From contig JAUHWE010000139.1 of assembly GCA_030424825.1 (NCBI GenBank), forward strand, positions 1-9,377: a stretch of 9,377 nucleotides of DNA, read 5' to 3'. Positions 1 through 6,811 of the stretch are shown piece by piece. The DNA comes from Verrucomicrobiia bacterium (lineage in GTDB: Bacteria > Verrucomicrobiota > Verrucomicrobiia > Opitutales > Opitutaceae). The position numbers and the translations under genes were made by a program. The notes beneath the pieces were generated by a model. The model saw nothing but the letters and a program-made list of their open reading frames with translations, searched no databases and was not told where the DNA came from. How positions within the stretch are numbered: the first letter of the stretch is position 1; every line of letters starts with the position of its first letter.

Positions 1-1
1 T

Positions 2-145
2 TTGGAACGGGGGCCCAAGAAGGTCAAACGTCAATTAACTGTGTATATGCGGCACTCAGGCCTATCTCTATACTTCGGACTCGTCGAAGGATTGCTGTTC
101 AAAGCTCCCACCCGGGTCGTCAAAATCACCAGGCATATCATTTAG
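2..145 (+). CDS. possible 3' end of an unrecognised gene (partial)
   Basis: A reading frame is open from the left edge for 47 codons and ends at TAG 143-145. The visible peptide is basic, with a hydrophobic stretch reading SGLSLYFGLVEGLLF followed by KAPTRVVKITRHII, and its third codon positions are moderately GC-rich (28 of 47 by my count). It resembles the end of a real protein, but I recognise no family. Another + frame and one - frame are also open across part of this stretch, so coding is not proven. The stop lies 62 bases before the DUF423 start, which would fit a same-strand upstream neighbour. Confidence 0.3.
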   Translation: MERGPKKVKRQLTVYMRHSGLSLYFGLVEGLLFKAPTRVVKITRHII

Positions 146-207
146 ACTTTTCCACCCATATGCATTTTTAGCTAGATTCCAACCCGACAGCACCTGATTC
201 TCATCTT

Positions 208-573
208 ATGAACTTCAGAATAATAGGGGCCATTTTAGCCGCCCTCGCGATCGGGCTGGGAGCCATGGGAGCCCACGCGCTCGAGCCTCGGCTCGTAGCG
301 GAGGGAAAGCTCGAAGTCTGGAAGACCGCAGCGTTATACCATCTCGTGCACGCCGTCGCCCTGTATTTCCTATCGGCATTAAAGGGGCAAGGCCCTGACC
401 GATCCACTCTGGTTGCTTTGTGGCTCTGGTTAGCGGGTATCATTTTGTTTTCGGGCTCTCTCTATGGGCTAGCGCTCACGCAATGGAAAGTGCTTGGCCC
501 CATTACTCCAATCGGGGGAGTCTGTTTGATCGCCGGCTGGATTGTCCTCCTTTTTTCCAAAAGCGAATCGTAG
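208..573 (+). CDS. DUF423 family small inner-membrane protein (YgdD-like)
   Basis: This is a 121-residue hydrophobic protein of the DUF423 family, whose molecular function is not established. The family pattern is clear. GAMGAHAL at residues 18-25 ends the first membrane helix (about 5-24). WKTAALYHLVHAVAL at 38-52 is the conserved aromatic/His segment. LAGIILFSGSLYGLAL (75-90) and GPITPIGGVCLIAGWIVLL (97-115) form the last two helices, giving about four membrane segments and a short polar tail. Length is normal for the family. The ATG at 208 gives the expected N-terminus, although no clear Shine-Dalgarno sequence precedes it. The stop lies 10 bases before the likely cca start, so the two are probably cotranscribed. 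That pairing says nothing clear about function. Confidence 0.9.
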   Translation: MNFRIIGAILAALAIGLGAMGAHALEPRLVAEGKLEVWKTAALYHLVHAVALYFLSALKGQGPDRSTLVALWLWLAGIILFSGSLYGLALTQWKVLGPITPIGGVCLIAGWIVLLFSKSES

Positions 574-583
574 CTTATCGCCA

Positions 584-2008
584 ATGCCCGAATCTGGACA
601 AACAACCCGCTATTCGATCTCGATACCGTCGGGCCTGAAAAAAGCGCTGTCTCTACTCAAAGACAAAGGCGGAAACTGCAGGCTAGTGGGCGGCTGCGTT
701 CGGGATGCTCTCTTAGGGGTGGCTCCGACCGATTTCGATGTGGAAGTGTATGGCTTGGAAATAGACGCCATCGTTGAGACTCTAAAGAAAGCAGGGAAAA
801 CCGACTTGGTCGGAAAGTCATTCGCCGTCGTCAAACTTTGGACCCAAGGAGCCGAATACGATTTCACCGTACCGCGAACGGAATCCAAATCGGGTACGGG
901 TCATCGCGGCTTCAAAGTTCAAACCGACATCAATCTGGATCCTAAAGTGGCTCTCCAGCGTCGCGATTTTACCATCAATGCTCTCCAGTACGATCCCGAT
1001 GAAGGCGTCGTAATCGACTATTTTGGCGGTCGGGACGACCTGGCCAATGGATTGCTGAGAGCTGTCAGTACCGCGTTTTCAGAAGATCCGCTTCGCGCTT
1101 TGCGGGCCATTCAGTTTGCGGGTCGTTTCGGCTTCTCGCTTGATCCCGACACTGCGAAGCTTTGCCGGGAGATGAAACGGGAATTCTCTACGCTGGCGAT
1201 AGAGCGCATCTGGGGCGAATGGAACAAGTGGGCAACCCAGTCCACCCAGCCATCGAAAGGTCTCGTCGCCTTGAAAGAATCAGGGTGGATATCCTTTTTC
1301 CCAGAGATCAATTCTCTCCTTCGACTCCCTCAGGATCCAGAATGGCATCCAGAAGGAGACGTATTCGTTCATACGTTACATTGTGTTGATTCTCTGGTCA
1401 ATACGCTGGAATGGCGTAATTATTCCGACCAACAACGCTCTGTCTTGATGTTCGCCGTAATGTGTCACGATCTTGGTAAAGCACGCTGTACCCGTTTTGC
1501 GGAAAAGCGAGGCGAGCTCCGCTGGATCAGTCCCGGTCATGATCAAGAGAGCGGCTGGTTGTCGGAGTCGATTCTCACTCGAATCGGAGCCCCTACATTG
1601 GTTAGAGAGAAAGTGAGAAAACTGGTTGAGAACCATCACTTTCTAAACTCGTTTCCCGATTCCTTTCCTTCAAATACCAGTCTCCGGAGACTTTCTCGAC
1701 GTATCAGTCCTGCCACGACCGAGGAACTTCGCCAGGTAATGCTAGCGGACCATAAGGGAAGGCCTCCACTCAATTCTAGCGCTCAAGAAAAGCGCCTCGC
1801 TGATTTTAAAATACGAATCTGCGAACTAGAGCTGAAGGATTCGGTTCCAAAACCACTGCTGCTCGGGCGTCATCTTATCGATAAAGGAATGGAGCCCAGT
1901 CCTGAATTCAAGCAAATCCTAGACAAGGCATACGAGGCTCAGCTGGACGGCGAGTTCAGCGACCTCGACGGTGCATTAGAATGGGCTCGAATTAAGGCCG
2001 TTTTCTAA
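584..2008 (+). CDS. cca: CCA-adding tRNA nucleotidyltransferase with HD domain
   Basis: This class II nucleotidyltransferase builds or repairs the CCA 3' end of tRNAs in the cytoplasm from CTP and ATP. Using ATG 584 the protein has 474 residues. The N-terminal palm shows LVGGCVRD (34-41) and the metal-binding pair in DFDVEVYG (Asp50 and Asp52). RRDFTINAL follows at 126-134, then EDPLRALRAIQFAGRFGF (167-184), the template-like nucleotide-selecting region. A central HD phosphohydrolase domain has His263 and CHDLGK (294-299), with a further HH pair in VENHH. The C-terminal GRHLIDKGMEPSPEF segment (about 428-442) is typical of cca enzymes. The frame is open back to a TTG at 542, but that would overlap the DUF423 gene and add 14 residues with no family match, so ATG 584 is preferred. 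A poly(A) polymerase role is possible for this superfamily, but the motif set favours cca. Confidence 0.92.
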   Translation: MPESGQTTRYSISIPSGLKKALSLLKDKGGNCRLVGGCVRDALLGVAPTDFDVEVYGLEIDAIVETLKKAGKTDLVGKSFAVVKLWTQGAEYDFTVPRTESKSGTGHRGFKVQTDINLDPKVALQRRDFTINALQYDPDEGVVIDYFGGRDDLANGLLRAVSTAFSEDPLRALRAIQFAGRFGFSLDPDTAKLCREMKREFSTLAIERIWGEWNKWATQSTQPSKGLVALKESGWISFFPEINSLLRLPQDPEWHPEGDVFVHTLHCVDSLVNTLEWRNYSDQQRSVLMFAVMCHDLGKARCTRFAEKRGELRWISPGHDQESGWLSESILTRIGAPTLVREKVRKLVENHHFLNSFPDSFPSNTSLRRLSRRISPATTEELRQVMLADHKGRPPLNSSAQEKRLADFKIRICELELKDSVPKPLLLGRHLIDKGMEPSPEFKQILDKAYEAQLDGEFSDLDGALEWARIKAVF

Positions 2009-2059
2009 GCTGAATTTGCTTATACTCCCTATCATCATAATTCTTGGTTTTCAAAATCT

Positions 2060-2120
2060 GTAGGGCGAGGCCGCTGACCTGCCGCTAACCTAATATAGCC
2101 GAGTCAACGACTCGGCCTAC
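2060..2120. repeat. REP/BIME-like pair of inverted hairpin units between convergent genes
   Basis: In the gap between cca and tal, both ending here, GTAGG at 2060-2064 is matched by CCTAC at 2116-2120. The first 20 bases (2060-2079) and the reverse complement of the last 20 (2101-2120) agree at 14 positions, so they look like two diverged copies facing each other. The right copy forms a perfect hairpin, GCCGAGTC-AAC-GACTCGGC (2098-2116). The left copy can form an imperfect one, GGCGAGG (2064-2070) with CCTGCC (2078-2083), one base short. Two related palindromic units in opposite orientation is the layout of REP/BIME elements. No T-run follows on either strand, so a classical intrinsic terminator is less likely, though the hairpin may still stop or protect transcripts. 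Only one copy is in the window, so being a repeat is an inference. Confidence 0.45.
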
Positions 2121-2181
2121 TAAGATTTATGACTTTGAGAATACCTCTGCGGCACAGCGCAAGTGCTGGCCTTGCGGAAGC

Positions 2182-3156
2182 TCAGGAAAGCTTGTTTTGG
2201 ATCATCGTCTCAAGCTTCCGAATATCCGCGGCAAAGTTTCGGATTCCTTCGGCTGTCTTTTCCGTGGCCATAGCATCTTCGCTCATTAGCCAACGAAAGG
2301 ACTTCTCCGAAATCTCAATACGCTCGATATCTTCTTTCTGAGCCGATTCGGGACTTAATTTGCGTTGTATATTATCGCTGCTCGACTGAAGCTCAGAGAG
2401 GAGTCCCGGTGAGATGGTCAATAGATCACATCCAGCAAGCTCTATGATTTCTCCCTTGTTTCGGAAACTAGCTCCCATGACCTCAGTTGTGAATCCAAAC
2501 TTTTTATAATAGTTGTAGATGCTCTGGACCGACTGCACTCCTGGGTCGTCCTGTGGTGAAAACTCCTTGCCTGTTTTACCTTTAAACCAGTCCATGATCC
2601 TGCCGACAAACGGAGAGATTAAGGTAATTCCAGACTCCGCACAATGTACGGCTTGAACCAAAGAAAACAGTAAGGTGAGGTTACAATGGATACCCTCTTT
2701 TTCCAATTCCTTGGCTGCATTGATTCCTTCCCAAGTTGACGCGATCTTAATTAAAATCCGGTCGGAATCTACGCCCTTGGATCGGTAGAGTTGAATGATC
2801 TCCCGAGCTTTAGCAATGGTGCCTTCCGTATCATAGGAAAGACGAGCATCCACTTCAGTAGATACTCTTCCTGGAATTATATCCAAAATCTCTATACCAA
2901 ACAAAACGAGCAATTCACTCGCCACCGCGTCCACCAGCGCTTGACCCTGCAATCCACTGCCGCGGCAACTAGCCACTGCTTTATCTGCGAGACTGGCATA
3001 CTCGTCTTTTTCGACCGCTTTTAGGATTAAGGTGGGGTTCGTGGTTGCATCCTGAGGAGCAAATTCCTTGATAGTCTGGAAATCACCAGTATCCGCGACA
3101 ACAGTTGTGAATTGCTTTAGTTGATCGAGTTGGCTCATGGCCGAAACATCTGTCAT
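2182..3156 (-). CDS. tal: transaldolase (TalB-type)
   Basis: Transaldolase moves a dihydroxyacetone unit between sugar phosphates (sedoheptulose-7-P plus glyceraldehyde-3-P to erythrose-4-P plus fructose-6-P) in the non-oxidative pentose phosphate pathway, in the cytoplasm. The protein is 324 residues from ATG 3156, close to the usual 315-320. TTVVADTGD at 17-25 holds the catalytic acid Asp22. [12 protein letters not shown] (34-45) is the family signature. The Schiff-base lysine is Lys137 in [21 protein letters not shown] (158-165), [11 protein letters not shown] (180-190) and MGASFRN (227-233) follow in the TalB order. Met7 (ATG 3138) lines up better with the usual TalB N-terminus, so the first six residues may not be translated; neither ATG has a well-placed ribosome site. 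The gene is divergent from the SIS-domain gene, which also handles phosphosugars, so shared control is possible. Confidence 0.96.
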   Translation of the reverse strand: MTDVSAMSQLDQLKQFTTVVADTGDFQTIKEFAPQDATTNPTLILKAVEKDEYASLADKAVASCRGSGLQGQALVDAVASELLVLFGIEILDIIPGRVSTEVDARLSYDTEGTIAKAREIIQLYRSKGVDSDRILIKIASTWEGINAAKELEKEGIHCNLTLLFSLVQAVHCAESGITLISPFVGRIMDWFKGKTGKEFSPQDDPGVQSVQSIYNYYKKFGFTTEVMGASFRNKGEIIELAGCDLLTISPGLLSELQSSSDNIQRKLSPESAQKEDIERIEISEKSFRWLMSEDAMATEKTAEGIRNFAADIRKLETMIQNKLS

Positions 3157-3186
3157 AATATTCTTCGGTTAATCGTTTTAGGGCAC

Positions 3187-3195
3187 ACCTCCTTT
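3187..3195 (-). promoter_or_regulatory. perfect Shine-Dalgarno-like motif, too far upstream of tal
   Basis: On the - strand AAAGGAGGT is complementary to the 3' end of 16S rRNA. It ends 30 bases before the ATG at 3156 and further from ATG 3138, well beyond usual spacing. No ATG, GTG or TTG lies 5-10 bases after it; the only nearby start, GTG, follows directly and opens a frame that stops after one more codon (GTG CCC TAA). It may be chance, a ribosome standby site, or part of the leader. Confidence 0.25.
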
Positions 3196-3261
3196 GTATA
3201 GAAACAACGGGCTGTTGAATTGGCTTATTGCAAAGCGACGGGATTACCGCAATTTCTAAAA

Positions 3262-3281
3262 TGAAAATTCAGAGAATTTCA
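3262..3281. promoter_or_regulatory. operator-like inverted repeat in the tal / SIS-gene divergent region
   Basis: TGAAAATTC at 3262-3270 is mirrored by GAATTTCA at 3274-3281 across a 3-base centre. Eight base pairs form if one A is bulged. It sits 33 bases before the SIS-domain start and in the upstream region of tal, where a regulator of either gene could bind. The sequence is AT-rich, so chance is a serious alternative. I found no promoter pair with good spacing in this 158-base gap. Confidence 0.25.
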
Positions 3282-3314
3282 CGAGTCCTTTCAATTTACA
3301 CCTAAACCATCTCT

Positions 3315-4037
3315 ATGCTGAAAGAAAGCTATCTAAAAACGAGCCTTTCATTGCTCGATCGAGTATATCTAGAAAATCAATCGACGATTGAGACTCTGGC
3401 ACCCTTAATTGCCGATTCCGTCGCAGCCGGAGGGGTCATTCATACCTTTGGTAGTGGCCACTCGGAAATTATTGGTCGCGAAATGGTGGGGCGAGCCGGC
3501 GGGTTGGTTTGCGTGAGTGCCATCCTAGATACAACCGGCGGATTTATCGAAAATCTGCCAGGGTACGGAAGAGCTCTAGCGGCCCGCTACGATCGTAATC
3601 ACGGGCTCAAGGCCGGGGAGTTTATCATTGTCATCTCGAATTCTGGGAAGAACTGTTCCCCGATAGAGATTGCTGAATATGCCAAGGAAAAAGGTCTTAC
3701 TGTGATCGCGCTCACATCGATGACGATGACCCGTCAGGTGCGGACTACTCACTCTTCGGGTGAGAAACTGTATGAAGTCGCTGACTACACTCTCGACAAT
3801 TGTGGCACGATGGGAGATGCGATCGTAGCATTGCCGGGTCGCGAACAATCGGCGGGGCCGACATCTACACTTGCCGGGGCCCTACTGATCAACTTGCTGC
3901 AAATGGAGGTTCTAGAGATCCTCATCGCTAATGGCAGCCCCACTCCGTTGCTTCGGAGTCAGAATACAGAGGGGGCGATGGAGGCCAACATTGAGCTTGC
4001 TCGAAGCTACAAAGGCCGTCTCAGCAAGCCGCTTTGA
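3315..4037 (+). CDS. SIS-domain sugar-phosphate protein (UPF0309-like sugar isomerase domain)
   Basis: This 240-residue protein consists of one SIS (sugar isomerase) phosphosugar-binding domain after a short helical N-terminus. FGSGHS (45-50) is the first phosphate-binding loop and VISNSGKN (106-113) is the serine-rich loop typical of SIS domains. PTSTLAGALLINLL (182-195) and PLLRSQNTEGAMEANIEL (211-228) match the UPF0309 group of 'sugar isomerase domain' proteins in order and spacing. Members are single-domain cytoplasmic proteins of about 240-250 residues whose exact substrate is mostly unknown. The related GmhA and MurQ enzymes act on sedoheptulose-7-P and N-acetylmuramate-6-P. The neighbouring divergent transaldolase uses sedoheptulose-7-P, but a functional link is only inference. 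ATG 3315 matches the expected N-terminus; no Shine-Dalgarno is seen. The gene ends 100 bases before the next one. Confidence 0.88.
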   Translation: MLKESYLKTSLSLLDRVYLENQSTIETLAPLIADSVAAGGVIHTFGSGHSEIIGREMVGRAGGLVCVSAILDTTGGFIENLPGYGRALAARYDRNHGLKAGEFIIVISNSGKNCSPIEIAEYAKEKGLTVIALTSMTMTRQVRTTHSSGEKLYEVADYTLDNCGTMGDAIVALPGREQSAGPTSTLAGALLINLLQMEVLEILIANGSPTPLLRSQNTEGAMEANIELARSYKGRLSKPL

Positions 4038-4085
4038 ACCACCAAATGCTCTTGAGTATCGGTTCTAAAACGCACAGTCCGTTAT

Positions 4086-4100
4086 TGCGTCGAAAACGCA
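4086..4100 (+). promoter_or_regulatory. short hairpin and AAAACGCA repeats before the RelE-like gene
   Basis: TGCGT-CGAAA-ACGCA (4086-4100) can form a 5-pair hairpin. AAAACGCA occurs twice, at 4067-4074 and 4093-4100, so the middle TGCGT could pair with either copy. The site lies between the SIS-gene stop and the RelE-like start, 37 bases before the latter. RelE-family operons often bind their own promoter region, but nothing here proves an operator, and no T-run supports a terminator. Confidence 0.2.
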
Positions 4101-4137
4101 TTGGCATCAAACGTTTCTCAAGTTCATCTATCATTAC

Positions 4138-4494
4138 ATGTTTCAAGTCACTTTTAGCGACCAGTGCCTAGCGGAGCTCAAGAAGCTCGAAACCCTCGAG
4201 CAACTCGAGGTAATCGGGCCGCTTAGCCAGCTATCGGAGTCGCAGTTGAACAACCCGAGGGAGCCTCTTGGTAGCTTTTCACGCGGAAAGAAAACGGTCT
4301 ATCGACTCAGATCAGGAGAATATCGGCTGTACTTCGAGAGAGATGGGATCACGTTGCACACGGTGTGCATTCTCCATAAGAACACGCTAACTGACTTTAT
4401 ATTTAGGACGAAACTTCCTATTTCGGAAGAACAGCTGGTTGAGCAGCACTCTTCTTTCTGGAAGTACCTCGAAACCCTCACACGATCCCATTGA
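4138..4494 (+). CDS. RelE/ParE-fold protein, no antitoxin visible
   Basis: This 118-residue protein has the layout of the RelE/ParE toxin fold. It starts with a short strand, FQVTFSDQ. Two helices follow, with PREPLGSFSRGKK at 40-52. The core beta hairpin YRLRSGEYRLYFE at 55-67 closely resembles the central motif of RelE/ParE toxins. LHKNTLTDFIFR (79-90) is the last strand, and an extra helical tail with SSFWKYLE runs to the end. RelE toxins cut mRNA in the ribosome and ParE poisons gyrase, but many relatives are uncharacterised. No antitoxin-sized frame fits in the 100 bases upstream, and downstream, 31 bases on, is pssA. It could be a solitary toxin, one with a distant antitoxin, or a domesticated RNA- or ribosome-binding protein. 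The fold call is fairly sure; toxicity is not shown. Confidence 0.72.
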   Translation: MFQVTFSDQCLAELKKLETLEQLEVIGPLSQLSESQLNNPREPLGSFSRGKKTVYRLRSGEYRLYFERDGITLHTVCILHKNTLTDFIFRTKLPISEEQLVEQHSSFWKYLETLTRSH

Positions 4495-4525
4495 TTTGAG
4501 CTCCAAGCACAAAAAGGACCTAGGA

Positions 4526-5344
4526 ATGTCGAAAATCGACACTTCCCAAGCTAGCCGTATCTACCTGCTGCCCAACCTGTTTACCGCCGGGAACTTGTTT
4601 TGCGGATTCATGGCGATCATGAAATGCATCCAGGCTCGCTACAATGTAATGCTGGACGATCCCTTTGAGAATCCCGCTCAGCTTTATACCGAAGCGGTCT
4701 TGTTTATTCTAGGTGGTATGGTTTGCGATTCCCTTGACGGACGCGTCGCTCGGCTCGGAGGCCGCGAATCACTCTTCGGTAAAGAATTTGATTCCATCGT
4801 AGACATGGTCTCGTTCGGAGTCGCACCCGCACTGATGGTCATGTTTCTAATCCTGAATCCAGAGGAGAGTCTCTTTTTCCGTAACATCGGCTGGTTTCTC
4901 GGATTCGTCTATCTACTGAGCGCGGGCGTTCGGCTTGCCCGGTTCAATGTGATAACCCATCCCCTTATTTACCCAGCCAATATTGACCGGTCCAACAGCG
5001 ATTTTATCGGGCTACCTGTTCCGGCTGCTGCGGGTATGATTGCCACCCTCGTCCTCGTAATCAACAAGCACGACCTTCAAAGATGGGCCATTGCTCTACC
5101 CATTCTCATGGTTTTCATCTCGTACCTGATGATCAGCCCCATCCGTTATCCGAGCTTTAAGAGCGTGGATTGGAACACGAAGGTTCGTCTCAGGACCTTC
5201 ATCCTGATGCTGACCATCGCTGCCTTCGTCTACCTGTACCGGCAGTACGCTCTCGTGCTTACTTTCCTCGGCTATTTGTTCTACGGCGTTGTTCGCCATA
5301 TCATGATGGTTCAGCGTATTCGACGCAAAGAACGCCCAAAATGA
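4526..5344 (+). CDS. pssA: CDP-diacylglycerol--serine O-phosphatidyltransferase
   Basis: This integral membrane enzyme makes phosphatidylserine from CDP-diacylglycerol and serine, the precursor of phosphatidylethanolamine. The 272-residue protein opens with LLPNLFTAGNLFCGF (14-28), the typical PssA first helix. It carries the complete CDP-alcohol phosphotransferase motif DxxDGxxAR-x8-GxxxDxxxD: Asp68, Asp71, Gly72, Ala75, Arg76, Gly85, Asp89 and Asp93. FIGLPVPAAAG (160-170) is another PssA hallmark. Several more membrane helices follow (about 187-204, 224-237, 242-256), and the tail is strongly basic. The frame is open back to 4439 inside the RelE-like gene, but ATG 4526 gives the family N-terminus and has AAAGGA about 8 bases before it. 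The 31-base gap suggests cotranscription with the RelE-like gene. A phosphatidylglycerolphosphate or cardiolipin synthase is less likely given the N-terminal and GLPVPAAAG motifs. Confidence 0.93.
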   Translation: MSKIDTSQASRIYLLPNLFTAGNLFCGFMAIMKCIQARYNVMLDDPFENPAQLYTEAVLFILGGMVCDSLDGRVARLGGRESLFGKEFDSIVDMVSFGVAPALMVMFLILNPEESLFFRNIGWFLGFVYLLSAGVRLARFNVITHPLIYPANIDRSNSDFIGLPVPAAAGMIATLVLVINKHDLQRWAIALPILMVFISYLMISPIRYPSFKSVDWNTKVRLRTFILMLTIAAFVYLYRQYALVLTFLGYLFYGVVRHIMMVQRIRRKERPK

Positions 5345-5409
5345 GCACGCATTCGCCTAAGAACAACTCGTGAAAAACCTCAAAATAAAGCGAAAAATCG
5401 AGAAATTTC

Positions 5410-5551
5410 TTAACATGTTAATGTTAACTACCCAGAAAACAGGACCGCAATCAACATTTTGAAAACCAGATTAATTGCTCGCATTCAGACGCTTACGCCT
5501 GTTATTCCACTAATTCACAGAGCATAGTAATAAAGATAATCTAATTTAGAT
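5410..5551. promoter_or_regulatory. palindrome-rich AT-rich region upstream of dnaN
   Basis: The 266-base gap between pssA and dnaN has no credible gene. It holds a perfect 12-base palindrome TTAACATGTTAA (5410-5421), overlapped by a repeated ATGTTA (5415-5426). A 10-base palindrome AGAAATTTCT lies just before it (5401-5410). A 13-base one, ATCTAATTTAGAT, lies at 5539-5551. TAATTCACA at 5511-5519 differs at one position from the DnaA-box consensus TTATNCACA. These could be binding sites for regulators of dnaN. An origin is not supported by a cluster of good DnaA boxes. Confidence 0.3.
5514..5540 (+). promoter_or_regulatory. candidate sigma-70 type promoter for dnaN
   Basis: TTCACA (5514-5519) differs by one base from the -35 consensus, and GATAAT (5535-5540) differs by one base from the -10 consensus. 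The 15-base spacer is shorter than the optimal 17, which weakens the call. Transcription would begin near 5547 and leave a leader of about 60 bases before the dnaN ATG. The near-match DnaA box overlaps the -35 element. Confidence 0.3.
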
Positions 5552-5610
5552 ATTAATTCCCTATTCATTCGAATTGTCAGTAACTAGAAATTACTCCTAA
5601 TTACACCCCA

Positions 5611-6756
5611 ATGAAATTCAAAATCCACCGCGATCATTTCAGCAACGGCCTTCAGCAAGTCCTAAACGTCGTCGGATCCAAAGCGTCCATGCCGATCCTC
5701 AGCAACGTGCTGATCGAAGCCGATGGGGAAACGCTCTCGTTGACCACGACCAATCTCGATCTTGGGATTTGTGCTCGGATCAAAGCGAATGTCGAGGAGG
5801 CCGGTGCTATCACGCTGCCAGTCAAACGCTTGGCAACGATCATCAAGGAGCTTCCGAACAGCGACGTCAAAGTCGAGGCTTCCGCGAACAACCAAGTCAA
5901 GATCGCTTCTGGTGGATCGCTGTTCAAAATAATGGGAATTAGCCGGGATGAGTTTCCGGCGCTTCCCGAATTTGCCGATGATCGATCGTTTACAATCGAG
6001 CAGTCCAATCTGGCGAGCATGCTGAAAAGCGTTTCTTACGCTCAGTCCTCGGACGAGACGCGGTACATGCTAAATGGCGTCTACTTCACGTTTTCGGAGC
6101 CCGAGGATTCTGACGGCTCAGGAAAGCTCAGCCTGGTCGCTACCGATGGCCGTCGCTTGGCGAAAATCGACCATGACATGGAGGTGGGAGAAGGGCTTTC
6201 CGGCAGTCTCATCTTGCCGGCGAAAACGGTTTCAGAACTGACGCGACTTTTGGATAAAGGCGAAAACCTTAAGATTGCTTTCAATGATCGCCGTGTCGCT
6301 TTCCAGATTCACACCAAGGACGAAGCGGAAGGGTTTGTCGGTGACATACTGCTTGTTTCCAAAGTAGTGGAAGGCAATTACCCGAATTACCAGCAGGTGA
6401 TTCCGAAAGAAACGCATCAAAGGATCAAGGTCGAGCGCGAGCTCTTTCTGCAGTCGATCCACCGTGCCGCATTGGTCGCGACCGACAAGTCAAATTCGGT
6501 CAAGATCCAGATTAGCAACAACCTGATGGAACTGAGCGCGTCGAGTCCGGATTTTGGTGAGTCGCACGAATCGCTCGCGATCGATTACAGTGGCCCAGAT
6601 CTCCAGGTAGCGTTCAACCCCGCTTTCCTTATGGATCCCCTCAAGGCATTGTCGAAAGACGAGATTTTCTTTGAACTCAAAGACGAGGTAAGCCCGGGTG
6701 TGTTCAAGACACTGGAGAGTTTCCTTTGCGTGATCATGCCGGTCCGTTATACGTGA
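5611..6756 (+). CDS. dnaN: DNA polymerase III beta subunit (sliding clamp)
   Basis: The beta clamp forms a ring dimer around DNA and tethers DNA polymerase III and other partners. The 381-residue protein has the three clamp domains. Domain 1 starts [17 protein letters not shown], with MPILSNVLI at 27-35 and DEFPALPEF at 113-121. Domain 2 has RYMLNGVYF (151-159) and the conserved [11 protein letters not shown] (177-187). Domain 3 begins after [10 protein letters not shown] (256-265), contains [14 protein letters not shown] (334-347) and ends in IMPVRYT, equivalent to the usual MPMR/MPVR terminus beside the partner-binding pocket. It is slightly longer than the E. coli clamp, partly through an acidic Ser/Asp/Gly insert near 162-170. 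ATG 5611 gives the correct start; no Shine-Dalgarno precedes it. dnaN lies between pssA and an unknown gene, without dnaA, recF or gyrB beside it. Confidence 0.97.
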   Translation: MKFKIHRDHFSNGLQQVLNVVGSKASMPILSNVLIEADGETLSLTTTNLDLGICARIKANVEEAGAITLPVKRLATIIKELPNSDVKVEASANNQVKIASGGSLFKIMGISRDEFPALPEFADDRSFTIEQSNLASMLKSVSYAQSSDETRYMLNGVYFTFSEPEDSDGSGKLSLVATDGRRLAKIDHDMEVGEGLSGSLILPAKTVSELTRLLDKGENLKIAFNDRRVAFQIHTKDEAEGFVGDILLVSKVVEGNYPNYQQVIPKETHQRIKVERELFLQSIHRAALVATDKSNSVKIQISNNLMELSASSPDFGESHESLAIDYSGPDLQVAFNPAFLMDPLKALSKDEIFFELKDEVSPGVFKTLESFLCVIMPVRYT

Positions 6757-6811
6757 TAGGCATTAGTTAGCGAATTTACGCGATAGATTAACAATTGAGT
6801 CTAAGTTGAAC

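Noticed and set aside
68..193. A - strand frame from GTG 193 giving a 41-residue acidic peptide
   Set aside because: It has low-complexity composition, a non-ATG start and no ribosome site, and it lies opposite the possible gene tail on the + strand. It is not strong enough to call.
542..583. TTG start at 542 that would add 14 residues to the CCA-adding enzyme
   Set aside because: It would overlap the DUF423 gene by 32 bases, the extra residues match nothing typical of the family, and ATG 584 lies 10 bases after the upstream stop.
2098..2116. Rho-independent terminator for cca or tal
   Set aside because: The hairpin is good, but neither side has a T-run (CTACTAAG on +, TATATTAGG on -). It is better described as part of the REP-like pair.
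4138..4494. A complete type II toxin-antitoxin system
   Set aside because: Only the toxin-like half is present; no antitoxin-sized frame exists on either side.
4439..4525. Upstream start at 4439 extending pssA into the RelE-like gene
   Set aside because: The extra 29 residues are polar and unlike PssA. ATG 4526 has an AAAGGA motif at good distance and gives the typical N-terminus.
5345..5610. Replication origin beside dnaN
   Set aside because: Only one near-match DnaA box was seen, with no cluster and no dnaA, and the flanking genes are not origin-typical.
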